Shown here: piece by piece, positions 1 to 10,687 of the stretch
Position numbering within the stretch: the first letter of the stretch is position 1
How the letters are laid out: the number at the start of each line of letters is the position of its first letter
NCBI GenBank assembly: GCA_026122225.1
Contig: JANEZZ010000975.1
Location: 186,001-250,000 of the forward strand
Direction of reading: 5' to 3'
DNA length: 64,000 bases
Source: Heloderma charlesbogerti
Lineage: Eukaryota > Chordata > Lepidosauria > Squamata > Helodermatidae
The notes under the pieces: model-generated
Databases searched by the model: none
What the model saw: only the letters and a program-made list of their open reading frames with translations
What the model was told of the DNA's origin: nothing
Made by a program: the position numbers and the translations under genes

Positions 1-113
1 GAACTTGAGCACAGTCCGGGAGAGAGCGCAGGACAGGAAGGCCTGGCGTGCTATGGTCCATGGGGTCACGAAGAGTCGGACACAACTGAACGACTGAACA
101 ACAACAACAACAA
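1..113 (+). mobile_element. Bov-B LINE, 3' tail
   Basis: The first 113 bases match the 3' terminal region of Bov-B. They contain the stretch around GGCCTGGCGTGCTATGG and the closing ACTGAACGACTGAACAACAA tail, followed by an (AAC)n run. The reverse complement of the same tail is present at the 57.8 kb Bov-B copy in this window, which supports the call internally. Only the 3' end lies in the window, so the length of the copy is unknown. A tail-sharing SINE is possible, because some SINEs use a Bov-B tail. Confidence 0.85.
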
Positions 114-329
114 CTACTGTACTAATATATTATGTACATTATAAAACATGCACAAACCATAAAAATTAAACAGGGTGAGATAAAGATGAAATAAACAATA
201 TTTTTAAAATAAAGTTTATTGTATTTATTAATGGTACAAAAACTCTTTTTGCTCTCATTTAAAAAAATTATTAATAATATAACCTGTAAATCCACTTAAC
301 TGTGCACACATCGTTGCTATACACTGATG

Positions 330-745
330 ACTGAGCAAGGGCACCACTGTCAACTTGCAAGGAGGGGACAGGTGTGCTTGGCCGGGTTCCTGCCTGTGCC
401 AGAGCCAGGAGTCCTGGTCTCCAGCCCCGCACCCTGCGCAGTGTTCCCGCTCCTTGGCCAACTGGTGGCTGGGCCTGGGCTGTTAACCCTTCCCGCTCTC
501 CTATGGCAGGATGGAAGCTGCGAGGAAAGTGCCCGCTTCCTTCGTGGCTTCATTCTGTGAAAGGAGAGTGGGAAGGGTTAACCTCCCACCCCTCTTTGCT
601 GAGTGGGAAGGGTTAATCTCCTTCCTGCTTTCCTTCACCTGCCGCCACCCTCCTTGCACACAATGGCAGCTCATAGGAGCAGCGGGAGGCAGCTTGCGCA
701 CCCCAATGGATCGTCTTGCACACACCCCACTTTGGAGACCACTGG
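330..745. mobile_element. possible hAT-like non-autonomous element, right end only
   Basis: The right edge reads CTTTGGAGACCACTGGG; its reverse complement (CCCAGTGGTCTCCAAAG) resembles hAT/Charlie-type termini. The body is GC-rich and repeats the motif GTTAACC..TTCCC three times between about 481 and 618. No matching left terminus or target duplication was found, so the left boundary is a guess. Confidence 0.3.
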
Positions 746-904
746 GTTAGATGCCTCCTTGCCTATTGTGTCCCTCCTGATGTGCTTCAGATCCTCCCTA
801 CCCCCGTCAATGACTCTGTGTGGGCAGCGAGCCATCTTTACTGGGGGGGCTGCAATAGATGTAGGAGTCCTGAGGGCCAATTACATTTTGAGGCCAGGGA
901 CTGT

Positions 905-1165
905 AAAGCTGAAGGGCAGCACACACTGGCTCCGTCCAGAGAACCAAGGGCCACTGAGAGGCTGCCTCCCCTGCCTCCCAGTGAGAACATCACAGCAAGG
1001 GAGAAACCAGTCTCTCCCCATGCGACTGTCAGTTGACCCACAGAACTGAAGGACAGCACACTCTGGGCTCGTCCATCAGCCAGGGGAGCCAAGGGCCACT
1101 GGGAGGCTTCATCCCCTGCTTTCCAGAAAGAGTATCATGGCAAAGGCGATGCCAACCTGGCTCTA
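905..1165. repeat. imperfect two-copy tandem duplication
   Basis: A segment beginning GAAGGGCAGCACACACTGG near 912 recurs as GAAGGACAGCACACTCTGG near 1047, with further matches downstream (AAGGGCCACTG, then CCCCTGC). The period is about 135-140 bases with small indels. The short open frames across it are coincidental and the unit was not recognised. Confidence 0.55.
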
Positions 1166-1244
1166 TACATCCGACAGAGAAGCAACTGCTGCAAGGAGCT
1201 TGCTTCACCCTTCCCTGCCACAAAGAACACATAAAGGAACTTAA

Positions 1245-1623
1245 GACGCAATCCTATGGCCACTAGTCAGCAGCTAGACAGCCACAGGATAGGTCAGTTC
1301 CCTGAGAACCAACCTCCACACCCTCCTGCACTGCCTCATAGGCAGTGTGGATCGGCCCCATGCTCCACTCTCGTAAGAGGAGCGCAGAGTGGCAAAAATG
1401 GGGCGTTCCTGGGGGCAGGCCAGGGAGGGCAGAAGTGCCTTTCCAATGCTTCCTATGTGTCGTCCAGCCTCCCCCCTCCACTCTGACTTCCCACAGCTTG
1501 AGCAAATGCAGGGTGGCTGAAGTGCAGAGGGGATGATCCCCTCCATGCTGCTCCTGCCCTGCATTGGATAGGCGGTCACCTCCAAGTTCAGAGGCAGCCG
1601 CCTATCCCGACAGGATTTCACCC
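1245..1623. mobile_element. Harbinger-like MITE (about 380 bp)
   Basis: The left end after TAA reads GACGCAATCCTATGGCC and the right end reads GACAGGATTTCACCC before TAA. The flanking TAA at 1242-1244 and 1624-1626 is a 3-bp target duplication, as expected for PIF/Harbinger elements. The interior resembles the element at 38973-39341, sharing CTAGTCAG.GGCTAGACAGCC and the CCTGCATTGGATAGGCGGTC region. There is no coding capacity. Confidence 0.7.
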
Positions 1624-1659
1624 TAAGAGCTAGTGCCTGGGTTTGCTTTTTTCCTCCTC

Positions 1660-1815
1660 CCTTCCAATCCTTTTTTCTTTTGTGTCATGACTTTTGGATT
1701 GCAAGCCTGAGGACAGGGACTGCCTTATTATTCATCTTTGTAGGCTGTTCTGGGAGCCTTTTCAACTGAAGTCCAAATGCTTTGAATAAATTGATAAACT
1801 AATAAATAAGGGAGC
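1660..1815 (+). mobile_element. LINE/SINE 3' tail fragment
   Basis: The stretch GATTGCAAGCCTGAGGACAG, then TTCATCTTTGTAGGCTG, ending in a GAATAAATTGATAAACTAATAAATAA run, looks like the 3' tail of a retroposon with an A/T-rich simple end. The family is not assigned. Confidence 0.45.
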
Positions 1816-1970
1816 CTTTTAGAAAGCTGAGTGATTTCAGCACATTTTGGACACATTTCAGACACCTGGACTATTTTCCCAGATGGTTGACATGAAAAAG
1901 TAAACTTGCAAAATCCCCACATTCTGGAGTTCTGCAACAGTTCTAGTTCCATAACACCCCATAACATTAA

Positions 1971-2072
1971 GGGGTGCCATCCTATGCATGTTTAGACAGA
2001 AGAAAATTCCTACAACTACCACCATTCCCCAGCGGGATTGTTTTCTGTCTAAACATGCATAGGATTGCACCC
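1971..2072. mobile_element. Harbinger-like palindromic MITE (102 bp)
   Basis: The arms GGGGTGCCATCCTATGCATG and CATGCATAGGATTGCACC are inverted repeats that continue inward through TTTAGACAGAA/TTCTGTCTAAA. TAA flanks both sides (1968-1970 and 2073-2075). Relatives in the window lie at 2161-2273 and 21060-21186. Confidence 0.75.
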
Positions 2073-2160
2073 TAAGTTATAGGTACGAATAAAGTAACTG
2101 GGAAAATGCACAAAACCCTTTCCCTTCAGCACTGAGTCCCTACTTTCTGTCATATTTTAT

Positions 2161-2273
2161 GGGTGACTCCTAGGCGTGTTTAGACAGGAGAAGTACTACA
2201 ATTCCCAGCATTACCCAGCCAGACATGCTGGGAATTGTAGGACTTTTTCTGTCTAAACAAGGATAGGATTCAC
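2161..2273. mobile_element. Harbinger-like palindromic MITE, diverged copy
   Basis: Inverted arms GTGTTTAGACAGGAGAAG and CTTTTTCTGTCTAAACAAGG flank the inner inverted pair ACAATTCCCAGCAT/ATGCTGGGAATTGT. This is the same TTTAGACAG core as the copy at 1971. The termini are decayed (GGGTGACTCC and GGATTCACC) and no clear target duplication remains. Confidence 0.65.
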
Positions 2274-2275
2274 CG

Positions 2276-3019
2276 GTACAATATTAAAACTCAGCCCCTT
2301 ACAACAAGACTCTAAGAGAGGAATAAGCAAAGATTGTCACCATTTAGAACAGTCAACATGTGGTAAGTGCAGCCGATTGAATTCAGCAGGGTTAGGAGTA
2401 AGAAAGAATGGTATTTGTGTGAGAGGAACATTTTACAACCAATCATGTAGCTTTGGGAATTCAATCATCTCCTTTATGATTATATAAAATCCTTCAAAGC
2501 TGGTGCAGGATGTGTGCTGAAGACATAATGGAGCATGGAGACCTATAAACACTGCAAAGTAGCTGATGGAAACTCAGGTGTCCTTTGCTTACAGAAAATG
2601 GCACACAGGTCCTGGGAATTTTGACACCCCACCCTTGCGAAAAAGCAATCACAGGACAAGAATGAAAGAAAATAGGAATTGAATGTTTGTTGGGTTTTGC
2701 TTTTGGTGGATTTTCCACAAAGTGAATGGAGATGAGGCAACCTCGGGGAGAAAGCCATAGTTCTGTGGTGAGATGCATGTTTGACATGCAGTTCTGCCCC
2801 AGGGACAGTGCCCAGCATCTCTAGCAACTAGGATCAAGTAGAAGGCAATGGGAAAGGACCCTGCCTGGAGACCCTGGACAGACATTGCCAGTCAGAGAAG
2901 ACATAGGGTGTGGGTAGACAAATGGTCTGATTTAATATAAGGTTGCTTCATTAGAACTTCCCACATCATGGTGTGAAGTTGATGGTAGTCCACACCCAAT
3001 TTCCTGCTCTTATTTGGGG
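2276..3019. other. unassigned stretch
   Basis: About 740 bases of mixed composition. No gene, repeat terminus or RNA was recognised. Overlapping short frames of up to 97 codons on the minus strand (2494-2885) lie in three phases and show no known domain. Confidence 0.5.
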
Positions 3020-3385
3020 ATGGACAAATCTGCCAAGCTTTATTTCTCGCAGGTTCTCATTTTTCCAATGCCAGGTTTGTTCCATCCCAATTCCAAATGG
3101 GATTATAGTTTTTTTTAAGTCCACATGAGAATTTGTACAGATCTTCAGGAGATTTTTTTTTTAAAAAAATGCTTTTTGTACACTTTTTTTTTTCAAAACA
3201 TTTTGTGTGCATTTTTTCCAAATGTACGCATTTTGTTTGCATTTTTGAAATGTACAGATTTTGTTTTTTCGGCGAACTGCATTGCAAACTTCAGAAATGT
3301 ACAGACTGCAATGGCAAACTGCGTTCCAGTTCATGTTCAGGTTTGGGAAGTGCAAATTTGGTAAGCTCACATTGAAATTTCTCAC
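3020..3385. repeat. AT-rich repeat-like block, origin unclear
   Basis: A T-rich block repeats variants of TTTGT.TGCATTTT and AATGTACA.A. The phrase AAATGTACAGA recurs near 3250 and 3295. It begins with GGGGATGGACAAATC, similar to the hAT-like termini elsewhere in this window, but no target duplication was found. It may be an old hAT-like MITE. Confidence 0.3.
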
Positions 3386-3423
3386 CTGTTCCTAGTGGTG
3401 TTGGAGAGCAAAATACTGCTGAT

Positions 3424-3459
3424 TTATTCATTCATTCATTCATTCATTCATTCATTCAC
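3424..3459. repeat. (ATTC)n microsatellite
   Basis: About eight consecutive ATTC units, directly followed by an L2-like fragment. Confidence 0.95.
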
Positions 3460-3880
3460 TATACTTTTAAATTGCCCATTGACCAAAGTTCTCTGGGTGG
3501 TATACAATACATTAAAAACATACAATAGAAGCATTTAAAAAAAAAAAAAGCACAGGATAAAAGCAAGATAAAACCAAGATAAAACCAGCAACAAAGATTA
3601 AAATCATTCCAGCACATAAAACCAAAGTAAAATCAGCAGCAGAATAAAGTACTAAAAGTGCGCGTGCGCGCACACGCACACACACACACACACACTTAAA
3701 ATGCCTGGGAGAATAAAAAGGTCTTCACCTGGTGCCCCAAAGCCCATAACATAGGTGCCAGACGAGCCTCTTTGGGGAGAGCATTCCACAAGTTGGGGGC
3801 CAGCTTTGAAAAGACGCTCTCACAACCACCTGCCTCACCTCATTTGGCAGGGGCACCTGCAGGAGGGCCTCAGATGACAT
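3460..3880 (-). mobile_element. L2-like LINE fragment (tentative)
   Basis: The reading GGGAGAATAAAAAGGTCTTC, then GGGAGAGCATTCCACAAG, is a class of interspersed repeat common in squamate genomes and probably L2-related on the minus strand. It is interrupted by an (A)n run near 3537 and a (CA)n tract at 3669-3694. A related unit with similar phrases lies at 53630-54330. Confidence 0.5.
3661..3694. repeat. (GC/CA)n microsatellite
   Basis: A short CGCG-rich start is followed by about 13 CA units. Confidence 0.9.
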
Positions 3881-3931
3881 TACTTAACAGCTCTAGGAGT
3901 CCCTGCCAAAGGAAGTGAGGTGGGTGGCTAC

Positions 3932-4474
3932 TAGGGATGAACAGATTTTGTAAAATCCATTCCATGTGCATTTTGTGGCTTGTCAGGTGTCTTTCATTTT
4001 GTTGTGCACTCCTTGACAGAATCAGATTTTTTCCATGGTTTCCTAAATTTTTGCAAATTTGCACTTGCAAAAATGCACAATTCCCCCCCCCCCGGCAAAA
4101 ATTCTCCCCCTGTGATTTAGCCTATGAGGCAAATGCACATTTTTGGCTAGTATTTTTATTATTATCTTACATATTTTTCTACGACTCAATTTGCGTAAAA
4201 TTTCAGAAAAAAACAGTCCACAAGTCTGTGGAATCCATGCAACTTGAGAAAAGCCAGTCTGCTGCAGAATCAGTGAGTCAGATTCATAGAAATCTGAACT
4301 CATTTGATTCCATTGCAGATTTCGCCAGTCCATAGAAATCTGAACTCATTTGATTCCATTGCAGGTTTCTCCAATTCATAGAACTCTGAATTCATTTGAT
4401 TCCACTGCAGATTTCTCCAATTCATAGAAATCTGAACTCATTTGATTCCATTGCGGATTTCTCTGACATCTCTA
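3932..4474. mobile_element. hAT-like MITE, family A (copy 1)
   Basis: The termini are TAGGGATGAACAGATTTTG on the left and GATTTCTCTGACATCTCTA on the right. The flanking 8-mers GTGGCTAC (3924-3931) and GTAGCTAT (4475-4482) match at 6 of 8, an aged hAT-type target duplication. The right part is amplified into about four copies of a 46-47-bp unit (4284-4464). Two relatives lie at 13100 and 62425. No coding capacity. Confidence 0.75.
4284..4464. repeat. 47-bp tandem repeat inside the hAT-like MITE
   Basis: The unit begins CATAGAAATCTGAACTCATT and continues through GATTCCATTGCAGATTTC. It occurs about four times with a few substitutions. The relatives at 13100-13511 and 62425-62827 carry only one such unit before their right terminus. 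Confidence 0.85.
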
Positions 4475-4806
4475 GTAGCTATTAAGAAGAGGGCCTTTTC
4501 TGTTGTGGTACCCCAGTTGTGGAATGAGCTTACCAGAGAGGCTCACCTGGTGCCTATGAAATCAAACCTTCTGATTTGCCCAGCCATTTTAGTCTTTCAG
4601 TTTCTGTTGTTTTAAATCTGCTATTGTATTTCAAATCTTTGCATTGCTGCTAGGTTTTATTTTGGTTTTTATTTTTATTTTATACTGTACTTTTAAAATT
4701 TTAAAATTTTATATTGTATCTTATCATGTTGTATTTTATAGTTTTAATTGTTGTGAACCCAGAGACCTTTGGCTAATGGGATGTATAGAAATGTAATAAA
4801 TAAATA

Positions 4807-5591
4807 AATCATACATGTATACATAAAATAATGCTTATGGTATGTTCAACAGCAACGCTATCACAAGGCTGCACTGTCTAAACAATAAAAGCATGGGTAT
4901 GATCCAGCCTGTACACATAAAGAGGAAGTTGTAGAGGCTCAGTGTGTACAAAACGACCCTGAAAACTGAGAGTGAAGTGCCACAAATAGAAGCTCCTAAA
5001 AGACCTCAGATTTCCCCAGTCATGTTTTGCTAAGGCCATGATCTCAAGTAACTTCTGAACAGCAGGCACATCGTCTTAGAACATTATTTCTTAATCAAGC
5101 TAGGCAGAAGATACCATTGACAAGATGAGTAATTGTTTTTCTCTTGAGTAGCAAATTAATCTTCAACATGCACAAAAGTATTCCTTGTTATGCTTTGTAC
5201 CACAATCAGTGCACTGCTGGTTTTAAACCAAGTGTTATGGAGGAAAAGTAGTAGTAGATGCAAAAGAAGATGATTGATGGGGCAGACAGATGGTAAAGTA
5301 TGCACAACAATATTTTTTGAATCCAGGACAACGTCACTGTTAATGCAGCAGAAGAGGAATGGCCATTTGGCAGTCTTTGGGCCAAAGCAATTTGATCCGG
5401 CCCCTGATGTTTCTACCAGGTTTTAATCAAGGCATGACAAAAAGTTGGCCTGAACTTTCTCTTGTAAGGAAACCTTGTTTCTAGAATTATACTATTCTAC
5501 ACTTCAATGCCACACCTTCTAGTAGGTTTTATGTGCAATGCTTCAGCTGATAGCAATTTGTTTATTAGAGCCTGTCTACCAGCGAGTTGGT
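4807..5591. other. unassigned stretch
   Basis: About 785 bases with no recognised gene, repeat boundary or RNA. Confidence 0.5.
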
Positions 5592-5874
5592 AGGAACATA
5601 CGTAAGAAGAGCCATGCTGGATCAGGCCAAAGGTTCATCCAGTTTAGCATTCTGTTCACACACTGGCCAATCTGCTGGCCACGGGAAACCCACAAGCAGG
5701 ACATGAGTGCAACAGCACCCTCCTGCCCATGTTCCCCAGCAACTGGTGTACATGGTCATATTGCCTCTGATACTGGAGGTAGCATATAGCCATCATAGTA
5801 GCCATTGGTAGCCTTCTCCACCATGAATTTGTCCAATCCCCTTTTAAAGCCATCCAAAGTGGTGGCCATCACTC
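5592..5874 (-). mobile_element. CR1-clade LINE (family B), 3' end
   Basis: The plus-strand reading AGGAACATACGTAAGAAGAG, then CCATGCTGGATCAGGCC through TTTAAAGCCATCCAAAGTGG, is the reverse complement of a LINE 3' UTR plus the last codons of its ORF2. The same family occurs at 11880-13887, 22057-22625, 47260-47590 and 52697-52946. It is 5'-truncated. The clade is inferred from the encoded C-terminus visible in the 22 kb copy. Confidence 0.8.
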
Positions 5875-7187
5875 AGCTTGTTCAGTAATTACATACAAAT
5901 CAGGCAAGTTTTCACAACACCACAAATGCTGGGAGGAAAGCCCTCAAATGTTGGGTGGTGTGGGGGGAGAAAACACAGTTTACTGGGGCCTGGAGATCGT
6001 GTGGAGCTGGAACCAAGCTGCAATCCACTACCACAAGAGAGAAAGGAAATGAGCTTTTTAAAATGTAGATCGTGCTTGGGGATATCTACTGAAGCTTATT
6101 TCCCTGTAGCTATGGACCTATCATCCAGATCTTGTGAGATTTGTTGGAGTTAAATCAGAAGCAGTGTTAGAACAGAACAAGCAGCATTCTGAACAGTGAG
6201 TTGGTGGCCCAGGCTCTTCTCTAGAACAGAGAGAGCATGCTTGTTCCATTAAACTAGAACTTGTAGTTTCAGAGGCAAAGAACTCTGTGCTTGCCTGTGG
6301 GACATGCTGTTTCAAAAACTACCAGTCCCAGAGTCTCTTGTGCATAGGCAGAAGGGAGGAACAGTGGATGGAAAGGACAAAGTAACATAAAATCATGGAT
6401 ATTGATCCCAGGGACAATGGGAGCCAGTGCTGCTAGTAGGGTTTATAGCCTGTACCCATCCACAGCCAGCCCAATACATTCTGCTGCCATGGATCAGCAA
6501 AATTCATATGGGGGGGGGGCTTTGTCACTTGGATGTAAGCCCCATTGAACTCAATGGGCAGAATCCAACCGGGGTGCTTACACTGCCACTGATACTCTTC
6601 CACCCCACCAACTGCATTGCACAACCAGCTCCCATCACTCATGCAACAGTGATTTAACACTTGTGGAAGCACTTGTGGAAGCAACCCAAAACAAGCAGGA
6701 ACACTCATTTCTGGAAGGAGACAGATCAGCAGAGCTCACATAAGGGAAATCCGCCAACCTGCCTCCTTCCAGAAATGCGTGTTTCTACTTGTTTCCAGGG
6801 CTTCCCCTAGGAAATGCTAAATCTCCCTTGCATAAGCAGTGAGTCCCGCTTGCACAACAGAACTGGCGAGACCCACCACTTGCAGAAGGGAATCAGCAGG
6901 ATGGAAAGAAGTCTGGCAGATGTGATTTACTTCTGAGTAGGCATGTATAGCATTAAGGTACCTTAAGATTTGTTTGGAAAGTGTGGGTTTGTACAGAGAG
7001 AGTTTGCGAGATGGATCCTCCATCTCTGAGCTACATAGTTGTAAACATGGCATGGAGCAGTTGTGCTTTGGGATGATACTTCTTTACAACCAAACTACAT
7101 AAAAGTGGAACAGAAATGGGACATGTTTTTTACATTTACAGAAGGAGCAGGAGGGGGCATGGAAGATGGACATGTCCTTTTCTATCA
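5875..7187. other. mostly unassigned stretch
   Basis: No gene was recognised. The phrase AGCCCCATTGAACTCAATGG near 6537 and TTCTGAGTAGGCATGTATAG near 6932 resemble pieces of a short MITE seen better at 63118-63215. A (G)9 run lies near 6512. Confidence 0.45.
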
Positions 7188-7555
7188 TGGGTGATGAGCA
7201 AGCTTTTTTCTGTTGAGGGATGCATTCCCTCAGGAGTAATCTGTCAGGGGCCATTTGCTAGTGGTGGGTGGAGCTGAAGGAAGTTGTAGACAAGGCCACG
7301 CCCAAAAGTGGGCAGGGCCACCCTTTTTTCTCTGTCCCTTTCTGATCCCCCTTTCTCTCTCTCTCCCTCTCTCTCCCTCTCTCTCTGACACCTCCTCCTT
7401 CTCTCTCTCTCCCTCTTCCTCCCTGCCCAGTGGGCCAACAGGGAAAGGACAGAATGTTTTTACCAGAGTTCTGAACTGATCACTTGCAGTCTGAGAACAA
7501 CATGCATTTACGCAGAGGGCTGCATGCAGCTCTAAGACTGCAAACTACCCACTTC
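7188..7555. mobile_element. possible hAT/Charlie-like element with CT-rich core
   Basis: The left part GGTGATGAGCAAGCTTTTTT and right part CTGCAAACTACCCACTTCT form weak inverted ends of the hAT/Charlie kind. Between them lies GGGCCATTTGCTAGTGG, a GGCCACGCCC-type segment and a CT-rich tract (about 7330-7425). No target duplication was established. Frames here are arginine/glutamate-rich low-complexity artefacts. Confidence 0.4.
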
Positions 7556-8430
7556 TATTTGATATAATAAACAGATTCAGGCAATCAGGGTTTGGGGTAT
7601 TGGAGGATCTTGCTAGTTCAGCATTTTAATAGAGTATTTTTATTGCATAGTTTGTACTACGATCTCTATCTTTTACCCCCACTGAACAGCCATGCAGAGT
7701 AGGACTCTTATCATTCTTACAATCAAGCAGGCTTTTTGAAATGAATTCCTACCCTTAGAATTCTTCCAACAAGGGCATGGAGATTTCTATCTGATTGCAC
7801 AACAGACAGCTGGTTATTTTTTAATTAACAGATGTTAAAATCAATTCTTTGAATTAAGAAAATGAAACCGACCCGTACTACCAAAGTCCTCTGGACAATT
7901 AATGTATGCAGTCGCCTTGGCCATTTCAATAGCCATTAAGCTGATGTTGATGGAATGGATACAGAGGACGAAGGATGAAAGATCTGGTTCTAACATGGAA
8001 GAGTCCTGGTAAGTTAATGCACTTTATGTGAATAATGTGCAACATTAAGTGAGACACTTCATCTTAATGGAGGATGGACAGAAAGGCCTGGCCTAACAGG
8101 TCTTTCTCTAGTTAGTGGTTAGAGGAACACACAGGGGAATGAAATCATGTGTTCTCATGTCTGCATACAGCGGAACAGAGGGCATATGTGGTGGGGAGAA
8201 ATGAAATGAGCTACCACTGTGATAATCTTATGTGCAAAGGGTCTCTGAAATTCCACCAATTTTATCAGACTTCTTTTTTGCTTCCCTCAAAAATCTTCAG
8301 AGGGCTTCTCCCAATCAGGAACCTCCATATTCATACTGAATTTCACCTTGGTGAAATTCAGAGTCAGCTGAATTTCAGGTCATAAAAATGTTGCCCATGA
8401 CATGGAGAGTTTCTTCCCAGCCCTAGAGTC
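7556..8430. other. unassigned stretch
   Basis: No recognised gene or repeat. A short inverted pair CTGAATTTCACC/GGTGAAATTCAG lies at about 8336-8362. Confidence 0.5.
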
Positions 8431-9351
8431 TAGAGATGTACGAAAGTCCCTTACCTTTGACGAAATTTGATTCGCGGGGGGGGGGGGGAGGAGCTCCGTC
8501 CCTCCTCCCAAAATTCTGGCCGGGGGGGAGGCATCCCGTCCCCCCAAAAAAATTCTGGCCAGGGGGAGGCGCCCCGTCCCCCCCTGAAATTCTGACCAGG
8601 GGGGAGGTGCCCCTTCCCTCCCGCCATGAATCCTGTCCTGCCGGGACTGCAAATGGTGGCGGCCATAGTCGCCACCGTTTGCATCCCTGCAGTCAGCCAT
8701 GATAGGCTACGTAAATGTTTACGTAGCCTATCACGGCCGAGTGGGGGGGAAAAAAACCGTGTGTATGCAAATGGCAGTGCCCATGGGCACCGCCACTTGC
8801 ATTCCTTATTTTGGCACGTGTAGTCTACGTAAATATTTACGTAGACTACGGCAAAAATAAGAAGAACACTATTTGCGTTCCCCTTATTTTTGCCATAGTC
8901 TACGTAAATGTTTACGTAGACTACATGTGCCAAAATAAGGAACACAAATGACGGCGCCCATGGGCGCCGCCATTTGCGTATGCGCGGTTGTTGTTGTTTT
9001 TCACTCAGCCATGATAGGCTATGTAAACATTTACGTAGCCTATCACAGTATTTTTTTAAAATCTAGCCATAATAGGCTATGTAAATGTTTATGTAGTCTA
9101 TCATGTTTTTTTTGGTGTTTTTTTTTTTTTTACTGGAAATGGCGGCAGCGGCAACCGCCGCCGAACCGCCGCCGAACCGCCATCGAACCGCCGCCACTGC
9201 AGCCACCGCCACCAGGGACATTCGCACAAGGTAAGTCCCGTCCCAGGGGGGTGGGGGGGGTGGCAGACCGTTTCGCCACCAATTTTGGCGGGCCGAATGC
9301 ACTGGCATTCGGCCTCCCCAAGATTCGTGGCGAAATTCTCTGACATCCCTA
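8431..9351. mobile_element. palindrome-rich hAT-like element, family P (copy 1)
   Basis: The ends are TAGAGATGTACGAAAGTCC on the left and GAAATTCTCTGACATCCCTA on the right. Flanking 8-mers CTAGAGTC (8423-8430) and CTACAGTC (9352-9359) match at 7 of 8, indicating hAT-type transposition. The interior alternates GC-rich palindromes (for example 8650-8683 and 8948-8984, arms GCAAATGG..GCC) with AT-rich palindromes centred on TACGTAAAYRTTTACGTA (8701-8732, 8820-8849, 8896-8924, 9013-9044, 9071-9102). G- and C-homopolymers sit near the left end. It lies in the opposite orientation to the copies at 11970 and 49667. No transposase is encoded. Confidence 0.85.
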
Positions 9352-10687
9352 CTACAGTCCCAACAGGATACCCAGTGACAGAGAAAGGCAGAAGACACCC
9401 ACTGCACAAGTGAACTAAGAGCTTGCAGTCCTCCTTCAGTTGTGTACCATGTCTGAGATGAAGATTAACTACCCATGCTATACTTTCCCTGCAAGTGCAA
9501 AGACGGCACGTCAAAAAGGTTGCTTGTAGTTCAGCCTTCTTCTGATGTGCTACATTGCAAGCAGTCTTAATGTGGGCAGAACATTAAAAGCCTAATCCAT
9601 AATGTGTACAACTGAGATTGTACAGACCAGGGAGGACTATGCCAAGCAATTTGCTGGATGTTTGGATTGGCTGTTAAGGCAACTAAAATAGATACCCATA
9701 TCTTTCTTCAAGCTGCACAACATGAAGCATAATAATCTGTGGGATATTAACTTGCCCAAGGCTGCCAAATAATATTTCAGAACTAAGAAGGGATTTTAAT
9801 CTGCATCTCATACTTTCTACCCACTGAAGCAAGGATCATACGAGAATGAAGTAAAGTGATGCATGATTGACACTCATCCCAAATCTCCAAGACTTACAAG
9901 TATATCACAAACGTTAATAACTTTAACCCACAGCATTTAATACTGATTTAAGAACAACCCCCTCTTGCCCTCAAATTAAATACCTACTTAGGAGCAATTG
10001 CTACCTCCATTTTGATGTTTTTGTCTTTCTTTTACCTGTACTGGGTGTAACGATAAAGTTGTATTAGATTAGTGCCATATCTCAAGATTCAGCACTGCTT
10101 TCGTGTTACTTCTCTGAAAGCTCCATTTACTGGCTTTGCCTCAAACTATACAAATCAGTGATGAGACCGAAAGGTCCTACACTATACACTGCATATAAAA
10201 GCAAACAGCAAACCCCATTTTCATTTGGCTAATGGAAAAGACTGTTCATGGATAAATTGCTAAATGCACACGCATGCTAACAGGCAATCCCAGCAACTAA
10301 GTAGCAAAACCAAGAACAACTGCATACTCTTTCTTTAACTGCTTAGCTCACTGAATTTCATTTCGGTCACCAGAGTTTGACTTACTGTCTGAGACTTCTG
10401 TTCTCAAGGGCAATTAACTCCAAAAGATTTGCTGCATTAGGTCTGCTCCACATTATAGGCTCCACACAGAGGCCAGTCAGCAAACTCAACTTCCATGTCT
10501 TCCACTCAGTGTTGGAGACCATCACATCTGTACATTTATGACTATTTGTGCCAGCCTACTGCAGTTGTAGTCTAGCACATGTGGAGGGGACCCAGTTGGG
10601 GAAGTCTGCAGTAGAAAGCTCCATAGTCTGGCCAAGAGAATGGCAAAGAACCTATCCCATGTAAGACATAAGCCACACTTTGAACAG
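9352..10687. other. unassigned stretch
   Basis: About 1.3 kb with no recognisable coding similarity or repeat terminus. It may be single-copy DNA. Confidence 0.5.

Larger units (their letters stand above)
3885..4806 (+). mobile_element. L2-like LINE 3' end, split by a hAT-like insertion
   Basis: The segment up to 3931 (GAGGTGGGTGGCTAC) joins in sense to 4483 onward (TAAGAAGAGGGCCTTTTCTG, then GTGGTACCCCAGTTGTGGAATGAG). This gives the usual L2-type C-terminal coding end followed by the tail GTTGTGAACCCAGAGACC and a final (AAAT)n. The hAT-like element at 3932-4474 accounts for the break. No intact frame remains. Confidence 0.6.

Noticed and set aside
603..1049. 148-codon plus-strand frame as a gene
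   Set aside because: It crosses the edge of a hAT-like fragment and an imperfect duplication, and shows no domain.
3020..3385. Confident hAT-like MITE
   Set aside because: The start resembles TAGGGATG-type ends, but no matching right end or 8-bp duplication was found, so it is listed only as a repeat-like block.
7244..7438. Arg/Glu-rich peptide on the minus strand
   Set aside because: It is the translation of a CT-rich low-complexity tract.
8451..8945. 164-codon minus-strand frame as a gene
   Set aside because: It is produced by G/C homopolymers and palindromes inside the family P element.
8701..9102. CRISPR-like array of palindromic repeats
   Set aside because: The repeats are unequal palindromes with irregular spacing inside a transposon with target duplications, in a vertebrate genome. 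There are no cas genes.
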